Assembly: GCA_002402635.1 (NCBI GenBank)
Contig: DHGE01000107.1
Span: 26,960 to 38,837 of the forward strand
Source: Deferribacterales bacterium UBA4806
GTDB taxonomy: Bacteria > Chrysiogenota > Deferribacteres > Deferribacterales > UBA228
Direction of reading: 5' to 3'
DNA length: 11,878 bases
Positions 6,889 to 11,878 of this stretch are shown here, one piece after another (the first letter of the stretch is position 1; the number at the start of each line of letters is the position of its first letter). Position numbers and translations under genes: made by a program. The notes beneath the pieces were generated by a model. That model was not told the DNA's origin. It saw only the letters and a list, made by a program, of their open reading frames with translations, and did no database searches.

Positions 6889-7352
6889 TCAATTTAAAGA
6901 GCTGATACACATTATTTCATCTTGATGGGTACAACTATTCGGTTCATTCAATAGGTCATATGCTGGAATATATGGGTGCCAACTAATGTTGTTAGCTATA
7001 TATTGCCAAAGTTGCATTAAAATTTGATAAGCACCTTCCCATCATTTTTATTATAAAAAATATTAATATTTCTACCTACAACATTTTACTATAAGGATTA
7101 ATGCAAATATTGTATTTTTCAGCTGGCTTTAATGCAATTTTAAGTCCTTGCTAAAAGAAGCAAATATAAAATACTGTCCTAGATTGTAGTGTTAGTATTG
7201 TAAATAGCAGCAGGTTGGCTATTAATTCCTCGAATTCCATTTGTTGGCCATGCATTTTCATCATGGCTTTCAATCAATGGCTTCTAAAGTAACATTTATA
7301 TGGCTGGCCTTTAAACTACATCGTTTGGATCAATATATGGAATTGCAAATAA
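6889..7352 (-). pseudogene. Decayed gene resembling a family 5 glycoside hydrolase
   Basis: No intact gene fits here, but minus-strand translation in changing frames gives protein-like pieces in a sensible order. From upstream: FAIPYIDPNDVV (7349-7314); DENAWPTNGIRGINSQPAA (inside an open segment 7283-7182); ALKPAEKYNICINPYSKML (inside 7150-7079); and WEGAYQILMQLWQYIANN running on to AYDLLNEPN (7041 to about 6937), stopping at 6889. The last piece resembles the GH5 (cellulase) region around the acid/base Glu: an 'LW..IA..Y...P.I.GYDLLNEP' pattern. It matches the family signature at all positions except the first, where Pro replaces Ile/Val/Leu. RGIN and AEKYNI fit the strand 1 and 'AxKYNIxVI' regions. 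Stops and frame changes separate every piece, and nothing beyond the NEP region remains, so the gene is dead and truncated. The GH5 identity rests mainly on one 35-residue piece. Confidence 0.5.
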
Positions 7353-7357
7353 ATTAT

Positions 7358-7386
7358 TTTTTATTTACTCTAATTGAATTTGTCAA
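7358..7386 (-). promoter_or_regulatory. Relic promoter upstream of the GH5-like remnant
   Basis: On the minus strand a perfect TTGACA (7386-7381), a 17-base spacer and a weak TAAAAA (7363-7358). Its position just ahead of the first protein-like fragment fits an old promoter. The same region has a GTCAA...TTGAC inverted repeat (7382-7398). Confidence 0.25.
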
Positions 7387-7537
7387 CCCATTATTGACCT
7401 ATATATAATAATAAAACTATTTTCATACACCTATAAATTAAGAAAATTTAATTAATTGCGTAAAAACAAAACAATGCAGTTTTAGTCACAGCTTTTTTAT
7501 GTATTAATAGATAGATTAGAGTAATTAAAATGCCTTT
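7387..7537. other. A+T-rich spacer with no gene seen
   Basis: The remainder of the 678-base gap between the DUF5714 gene and the end of the GGDEF gene. I see no open frame with family resemblance, no tRNA-like fold and no strong terminator. Confidence 0.5.
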
Positions 7538-9592
7538 TTACTTACTTTTATTGGACATTAGATGATTATAAATAGATATTTTATTTTTTCCTATTTTTTT
7601 TGCTTTATACATTTCATTATCAGCAATCTTTATGAGCTCATCACTTAATTTACCGTACGCAATACCAAAGCTTGCGCTAATACCTTTCTTTTCAATAAGT
7701 ATTCTAATACGCTCTGCAATCATGACAGCTAAATCAATATTGGTTCTCGGTAGATATAATAATATCTCATCTCCTCCCAATCTCACACTTAAATCCCCAT
7801 CTCTAGTATTTTGTAAAACGATTTGAGCTACTGTTTTTAATGTTTCATCGCCAACATCGTGGCCATAAGTGTCATTTATATATTTAAAGTTATCAAGATC
7901 AAGCATAATCAATGAACCATATCTTTCTTTTACACTCATATGTTGATAAAATGCCCTTCTATTTAGAAGATTTGTAAGATAATCTGTTGTTAAAAGTTTA
8001 TCTAGTGATTCTATCATTTGATTTAAATTTTCACCAATTGATTTATACTCATCAGGCAGAAGTTCTATGTCTACTTTCTTACTTAAGTCTCCAGAGGCTG
8101 CATAATATAATGTTGTCCCAAATATTGAAATTGCGGATTTTAAATTCAAGTCACGTTTTTCAATTTCACTAATATATCTGTTGATGGAGGTAATCATCTT
8201 GTTAATATCTTCACCAATTGGTTTGTACTCATCAGAAGTAGAATCTAAGTCAACTTTAACAGATAAATTCCCAGAAGCAATTTCTTTTAAAACGTAGCCA
8301 AAATGGTAGATTGCTTTTTTTAAATTTAATTCATACTCACGATCCTTTGTTACATCAATAGCAGTATACAACCTCCCCTCACCTTCTATACCATATGGAA
8401 CTTCATATGCACTGTGAATAAGAGTTGAACCATCCTTTTTTAGCCAGGGGATATCAACTGTTGTTTCAGCTTCTCTTTTTTGGTTAATAACAAATTCCCA
8501 GAGCTTTTTTAATGCTGTAATCGTTCTTTCTGTTGTACATGGTTGTTCAGGTGTTTTTTTGTTTAATAACTCTTGTCTGTTAAATCCAGAATCCCTTTCA
8601 AAAGCTTTATTAACTTTTATCCATCTACCTTCCTTATCCAATAAAAGCATAGCTGCTTTTGAATTTTCAAATATAAAGTTTAATTCTTCCTCTTTATTTT
8701 TTATTTTCTCAATACTGCGTTGGACGTTAGCTATCATTTTATTTAGATTCTCACCAATTGGCCTATATTCATCAGCTATAGATGTGAGATTAACTTTAGC
8801 AGAGAAATTGCCTTGCGCCGCCTTTTTTAAGACAGAACCAATATGAAAAATTGCTTTTTTTAAATTTGATTTATATTGACGATCTTTTGTTACATCAATT
8901 GCTGTATACAAAACACTTTTACCAGAAGCAAAGGGGACCTGATATGCTGAATGAATAAACTCCTCTCCATTTTTATTTTTAGCTGGAACATCTATAAAAT
9001 TTTGTGACTCAACTCTCTTCTCAATAGTTGAACTCTTAAACTTGTTAAGAGCCTTGATTGTTTTCTCTGTTACGAATGGTTGATTACGTAATGTTTTTCC
9101 AATTAGCTCATTTCTTGAAAATCCAGAATCTCTTTCAAAGGCGCGATTCACCTTAATCCACCTTGCCGTTTCATCTGTTAAAACCATAGCTGCTCTAGAA
9201 TTTTCAAATATAAAGTTTAACTCTTCCTCTCTTTCTTTGATTTCTGATATATTAGTTGCAGTTCCACTTATATATTCTTTATTACCAACTTTAATTAATT
9301 TATAATTTATCATTACAGGAAGTTTCGTTATGCTAACAGCCTCACAGAAAGATTTTCCATCTAATTTACATTTCTCAACAGCTTTTTTAATTCTATCCCT
9401 ATCTTCTTGTATATAAAATTCCTCCCTTTTAAAACCAATTACAGCCTCATTTGTTATATTGTATAGTTCTTTAAATTCATCATTTACATAAATAATCTTC
9501 CCGTTTGTATCACTCACAGATATCGCTACAGGTAATTTTTTTAAAATTATTTTAAAATACTCTAAATTTTCGTCTAAATTACATTCCGTCAT
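7538..9592 (-). CDS. Cytosolic PAS/HAMP-like/GGDEF diguanylate cyclase with duplicated sensor module
   Basis: A 684-residue protein with no membrane span or signal peptide. Order: PAS (about 10-118); PAS (122-238) plus HAMP-like helices (245-295); a second copy of that unit, PAS (302-418) plus HAMP-like (425-476); a third HAMP-like segment (485-533); GGDEF domain (534-677). The cyclase would make c-di-GMP from two GTP. It has TDYLTNLLNRRAF (536-548), the metal-binding LDLDNFKYINDTYGHDVGD (564-582), and active-site RLGGDEI (604-610), with Ile in place of Phe. The catalytic G-G-D-E is intact. An inhibitory I-site RxxD (R597-D600) sits at the standard distance. There is no EAL domain. The two PAS/HAMP-like units are alike in DNA too (8661-8693 against 9198-9230, one difference). 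The sensed signal is unknown; the start is an ATG with a weak GGGTG. Confidence 0.9.
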   Translation of the reverse strand: MTECNLDENLEYFKIILKKLPVAISVSDTNGKIIYVNDEFKELYNITNEAVIGFKREEFYIQEDRDRIKKAVEKCKLDGKSFCEAVSITKLPVMINYKLIKVGNKEYISGTATNISEIKEREEELNFIFENSRAAMVLTDETARWIKVNRAFERDSGFSRNELIGKTLRNQPFVTEKTIKALNKFKSSTIEKRVESQNFIDVPAKNKNGEEFIHSAYQVPFASGKSVLYTAIDVTKDRQYKSNLKKAIFHIGSVLKKAAQGNFSAKVNLTSIADEYRPIGENLNKMIANVQRSIEKIKNKEEELNFIFENSKAAMLLLDKEGRWIKVNKAFERDSGFNRQELLNKKTPEQPCTTERTITALKKLWEFVINQKREAETTVDIPWLKKDGSTLIHSAYEVPYGIEGEGRLYTAIDVTKDREYELNLKKAIYHFGYVLKEIASGNLSVKVDLDSTSDEYKPIGEDINKMITSINRYISEIEKRDLNLKSAISIFGTTLYYAASGDLSKKVDIELLPDEYKSIGENLNQMIESLDKLLTTDYLTNLLNRRAFYQHMSVKERYGSLIMLDLDNFKYINDTYGHDVGDETLKTVAQIVLQNTRDGDLSVRLGGDEILLYLPRTNIDLAVMIAERIRILIEKKGISASFGIAYGKLSDELIKIADNEMYKAKKIGKNKISIYNHLMSNKSK
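8165..9229 (-). repeat. Tandem duplication of a PAS plus HAMP-like module inside the GGDEF gene
   Basis: Residues 122-295 and 302-476 of the encoded protein are two copies offset by about 179-180 residues (537-540 bases). Examples are ELNFIFENSRAAM / ELNFIFENSKAAM, WIKVNRAFERDSGF / WIKVNKAFERDSGF and LYTAIDVTKDRQY / LYTAIDVTKDREY. Bases 8661-8680 and 9198-9217 are identical. A third, more diverged HAMP-like piece (residues 485-533) repeats only the second half. Confidence 0.85.
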
Positions 9593-9662
9593 TCTGCACC
9601 CAATTAAGTTTCAATTCTTTATTTTCATCTAATTCTAAAACAGTATATTATTTTAATAGAAT

Positions 9663-9690
9663 AGTATATAATCTTTTTAATAAAAATCAA
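9663..9690 (-). promoter_or_regulatory. Putative promoter of the GGDEF gene
   Basis: On the minus strand TTGATT (9690-9685), a 16-base spacer and TATACT (9668-9663), with initiation expected near 9656 and a leader of about 63 bases. Hexamer evidence only. Confidence 0.4.
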
Positions 9691-9821
9691 TATAGAGTAT
9701 TTGAATACTAGAAATATGTATAAACTACTATAAAATCAGAACACTAACGATAATATTTAATTATAATTCAGTATATATTATAAGGATTAGCAATGATAAA
9801 TTATAAAATAATTATGTTTTA

Positions 9822-9850
9822 TTGAGTAATTATACAAATTATGATATTCT
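9822..9850 (+). promoter_or_regulatory. Promoter of the enoyl-CoA hydratase/isomerase gene
   Basis: TTGAGT (9822-9827), a 17-base spacer and TATTCT (9845-9850), the latter preceded by TGA so that it forms an extended -10 (TGn). Initiation near 9857 gives a leader of about 26 bases with AGGAG at 9872-9876. Confidence 0.5.
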
Positions 9851-9882
9851 ATTAAGACAAAAGAACACAAAAGGAGAACAGA

Positions 9883-10641
9883 ATGAATGATGATTTGATC
9901 TTAATAGAAAAAGTTGAATCTGTGTGCACAATGAAAATGAACCGACCAAATGTTATGAATGCACTAAATACAGATATGATCCAATGTTTTAATTCAGCTA
10001 TTAATAAAATAGAAAACGACCAAACGATTAGAGTTGTTGTATTAACTGGCTCCGGAGAAAATTTTTCATCTGGTGCAGATCTTAATCTTCTTGCTGACGC
10101 TACATATACACCAGAAACTCTAAATATATTAAGACAGCTGAGAAAAATTATTTTACAACTAAGAGCTTTACCACAACCTATTATATCTAAAGTCAAAGGC
10201 ATTGCCTATGGCTTTGGCGCAAATTTAGCACTTACAGCCGATTTTGTTATATCTGAAAAAAATGCTCGCTTTTGTGAAGTTTTTGTTAAAATTAATGCGA
10301 TGATAGATGGTGGTGGTATTTATTATCTACCAAGGTTAATTGGTATGGCAAAGGCCAGGGAATTAGCCATGTTGGGTACAGAGATCTCTGGTCAAAAGGC
10401 AGAGGAAATTGGACTTATTTATAAAGCTGTCGAATCAAAGGAGCTTGATGAGACTGTTATAAACCTTACTAGAAATTTATCTAATTTAGAACCAGCTGCA
10501 TTATCACTTATCAAAGAAGGATTAGATGCTAGCTGGAACATGACCCTTGCTGAAGCCTTAGAATGGGAATGCTCCCATCAGGCCATAATGTTACAATCAA
10601 AGGAACATAAAAGTATAATCAAAAAATTAATGAAAAAATAA
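9883..10641 (+). CDS. Enoyl-CoA hydratase/isomerase (crotonase) family protein
   Basis: A 252-residue cytoplasmic crotonase-fold protein of full family length, acting on an acyl-CoA thioester. Visible marks are MNRPNVMNALNTDM (19-32), the first oxyanion-hole segment SSGADLNLL (62-70), the second at KGIAYGFGANLALTADFVI (105-123), and DGGGIYYLPRLIG (142-154). In classical hydratases a catalytic Glu sits in a P-E-x-x-x-G motif; by my alignment the matching residue here is hydrophobic (VFVKIN, 133-138). D142 in the 'PDxGG'-like position is kept, as in PaaG-type isomerases, although the preceding Pro is Ile. It may therefore be an isomerase or another crotonase activity. Start is certain: AGGAG six bases before ATG. 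It ends 20 bases from a convergent gene for a thioesterase that could act on related CoA esters. Confidence 0.85.
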   Translation: MNDDLILIEKVESVCTMKMNRPNVMNALNTDMIQCFNSAINKIENDQTIRVVVLTGSGENFSSGADLNLLADATYTPETLNILRQLRKIILQLRALPQPIISKVKGIAYGFGANLALTADFVISEKNARFCEVFVKINAMIDGGGIYYLPRLIGMAKARELAMLGTEISGQKAEEIGLIYKAVESKELDETVINLTRNLSNLEPAALSLIKEGLDASWNMTLAEALEWECSHQAIMLQSKEHKSIIKKLMKK

Positions 10642-10661
10642 TTTTCTTAACTTAAAGCAGC

Positions 10662-11129
10662 TTAACACGTCTCATTTCTATCATTTTGAGCATTCATTAA
10701 TAGTATACTCCCCTGGGCTGCAGCACACAATTTTTTATCCTTATTTTCAGCAACAGAAAATATGTCACATCTACACGCAGCATGTCGCTTACTTGAATAT
10801 ATTACTTCAGCTATTGCCAAAAGACTCACCCCAGTTGCTGGCCTCAAAAAGTTTATTTTAAATTCAAGAGTTAATACATCTATGCCAAGAACAGAACCTC
10901 CTGCAAACGTTAAGGCATTATCTGCTGCATAACTTATAAGTCCGCCATGAGCAAAACCGTTCTGTTGCAAATATTCTTTTTTAATAGGTGTTTCTAACAC
11001 AACCTTTCCTGGTTGAAAACTTATTATTCTTGTTCCCAAAAATTTGCTGAAAGGTTGTGCTGAAAGTATTTTCTCTCCAATAGCAAGCAACACATTTTGA
11101 TCTGTATTAATATCAATGTTATAATTCAT
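10662..11129 (-). CDS. PaaI-family hotdog thioesterase
   Basis: A 155-residue cytosolic single-hotdog protein that would hydrolyse acyl-CoA thioesters, probably as a tetramer. The key segment is NGFAHGGLISYAADNAL (57-73), holding the family's N57, H61-G62-G63 and acidic D70, the expected catalytic carboxylate. The strands LEFKINFLRPATG (88-100) and LLAIAEVIYSSKRHAACRCDI (103-123) complete the hotdog. Its ATG overlaps the end of the upstream DUF2147 gene by 11 bases in another frame, and there is no separate Shine-Dalgarno of note. It is therefore very likely cotranscribed and translationally coupled. The acyl group is not predictable; phenylacetyl-type substrates are one possibility, as for PaaI, but no paa genes are seen apart from the general crotonase across the convergent junction. 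Confidence 0.88.
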   Translation of the reverse strand: MNYNIDINTDQNVLLAIGEKILSAQPFSKFLGTRIISFQPGKVVLETPIKKEYLQQNGFAHGGLISYAADNALTFAGGSVLGIDVLTLEFKINFLRPATGVSLLAIAEVIYSSKRHAACRCDIFSVAENKDKKLCAAAQGSILLMNAQNDRNETC

Positions 11130-11577
11130 CTTTTTCAGGTCTTACCCACTCCTGTGTTCTAAATAAAAAGGCTAGATAGCCTCTAACTTTTAACTTCCCA
11201 TCTTCTTCCCATATTTTTGCTTTATACCATTTCCCTTTCTTTGGATCGAGAATTCTGCCATTTGTCCAAGCTCCATCAACTTTTGTTAATCCATCAACAA
11301 TAACCATACCAATTACTTTCTTCCCTTTATACTCATCTTTGCACTTATCACATACTGGATCGGGATCTTCCCCTTCTTCCCTAAAAAGTTTAATTATTTT
11401 TCCATAGAGCTTACCATCCTCTAAATATAGGTTAACAATTGATTTCGGTTTTCCAGTTTCGTCATCAATAGTTTTCCATTGTCCAAGTATTGACTCATTA
11501 TCGTCTTGAGCAAAAAGAGTTGTTGCTGAAACTAAGGTTAAAACAAAGAGAAAAAAAATACTTAACATTTTCTTCAT
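11119..11577 (-). CDS. Exported DUF2147 protein
   Basis: A 152-residue exported protein. The signal peptide (KK at 2-3, hydrophobic core, likely cleavage after FA at 23) precedes a full DUF2147 domain (about 29-146): ILGQWKTIDDETGKPKSIV, DGKLYGKIIKLF, then DPVCDKCKDEYKGKKVIGM with C76-x-x-C79, GRILDPKKGKWYKAKIW, and KVRGYLAFLFRTQEWVR. The domain is a small lipocalin-like beta-barrel in envelope proteins; its ligand is not established. The CxxC pair may form a disulfide after export. AGAGGTG precedes the ATG by about five bases and a good promoter lies upstream, so this is the first gene of a unit with the thioesterase, which overlaps its end by 11 bases. Why a periplasmic protein and a cytosolic thioesterase share a message is unclear. 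Confidence 0.88.
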   Translation of the reverse strand: MKKMLSIFFLFVLTLVSATTLFAQDDNESILGQWKTIDDETGKPKSIVNLYLEDGKLYGKIIKLFREEGEDPDPVCDKCKDEYKGKKVIGMVIVDGLTKVDGAWTNGRILDPKKGKWYKAKIWEEDGKLKVRGYLAFLFRTQEWVRPEKDEL

Positions 11578-11617
11578 AACACACCTCTTGTAAAACTTTA
11601 TTTTAATTACGGTTACG

Positions 11618-11645
11618 ATATTAAACGAAATTATGCAAATGTCAA
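11618..11645 (-). promoter_or_regulatory. Promoter of the DUF2147-thioesterase unit
   Basis: On the minus strand a perfect TTGACA (11645-11640), a 16-base spacer and TAATAT (11623-11618). Initiation near 11611 gives a leader of about 33 bases holding the AGAGGTG ribosome binding site. Confidence 0.6.
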
Positions 11646-11878
11646 TACAATATATACATACTCCTTATTATATTGATGTACGTATTTTTTAATTTTAGAA
11701 AATTATTTTAGTATAGTTAATATTTAATTTAACAACATTAAATAACTTAAAATATAGAAGATTTTATTATCAATTAAAGACATAAAGAATTATTATAAAC
11801 CTATATATAATTAAGATTACATATAATTTTTTTACAAGTTGTTGTTATGCTTTCATTACATCATTTAGTTTAATTAAT
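11646..11878. other. A+T-rich region with no gene seen
   Basis: Upstream flank of the DUF2147 promoter running to the window end. I find no open frame of substance and no RNA-like fold. It is strongly A+T-rich and may include the promoter region of a gene beyond the window. Confidence 0.5.

Noticed and set aside
7382..7398. GTCAA/TTGAC inverted repeat as an operator or terminator
   Set aside because: Five-base arms and no T-run; it can equally arise by chance in this composition. Mentioned only with the relic promoter.
9852..10202. Minus-strand open frame of 116 codons opposite the crotonase gene
   Set aside because: Covers the promoter, ribosome binding site and 5' part of a well-supported plus-strand gene.
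10642..10664. TTAA-rich inverted repeat as a bidirectional terminator between convergent genes
   Set aside because: The stem is short, bulged and has no clear run of T on either side.
1..11878. CRISPR array, insertion sequence, tRNA or attachment site
   Set aside because: No regularly spaced repeats, transposase or integrase codons, or cloverleaf-like segments were found on either strand. The only sizeable repeat is inside the GGDEF gene.

Overview
The window is A+T-rich (roughly 30% G+C by eye) and bacterial, with tightly spaced genes. Five proteins carry a signal peptide, N-terminal anchor or several membrane spans. DUF2147, PaaI-type thioesterase, M23 peptidase and c-di-GMP genes together suggest a Gram-negative, probably anaerobic or micro-aerobic free-living bacterium. 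DUF5714 and ArsM fit an anaerobe. The phylum cannot be named from this sequence alone. There are no rRNA, tRNA, IS or CRISPR features. This looks like ordinary chromosome made of short, independent transcription units.

Layout: (1) 1-282, the 3' end of a TPR-repeat protein. (2) 518-871, a small Mth938-like (DUF498) protein. (3) 925-2529, a divergent pair: a VIT1/CCC1-type metal transporter (minus) and an anchored SIMPL/DUF541 protein (plus), each with its own promoter. (4) 2588-5200, a second divergent pair: an ArsM-type arsenite methyltransferase (minus) and an exported 5'-nucleotidase/SoxB-like metallophosphoesterase (plus). The latter is followed by an exported M23 peptidase (5269-6126). 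(5) 6149-6859, a cysteine-rich DUF5714 protein (minus). (6) about 6889-7386, a decayed minus-strand gene that looks like a family 5 glycoside hydrolase. (7) 7538-9592, a cytosolic PAS/HAMP-like/GGDEF protein with an internally duplicated sensor module. (8) 9883-10641, a crotonase-fold protein, convergent with a two-gene unit (minus, 10662-11577) encoding an exported DUF2147 protein and a hotdog thioesterase that overlap by 11 bp. (9) 11646-11878, A+T-rich DNA in which I see no gene.

There is no single large pathway. The loose themes are metal and metalloid handling (VIT, ArsM), envelope and periplasmic proteins (SIMPL, SoxB-like, M23, DUF2147), acyl-CoA chemistry (crotonase, thioesterase) and c-di-GMP signalling. 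I did not find a convincing new multi-gene system. The items most worth a second look are the SoxB-like enzyme with two changed active-site positions, the GH5-like gene remnant, the sensor-module duplication in the GGDEF protein, and the apparently leaderless transcripts of the two exported-protein genes.
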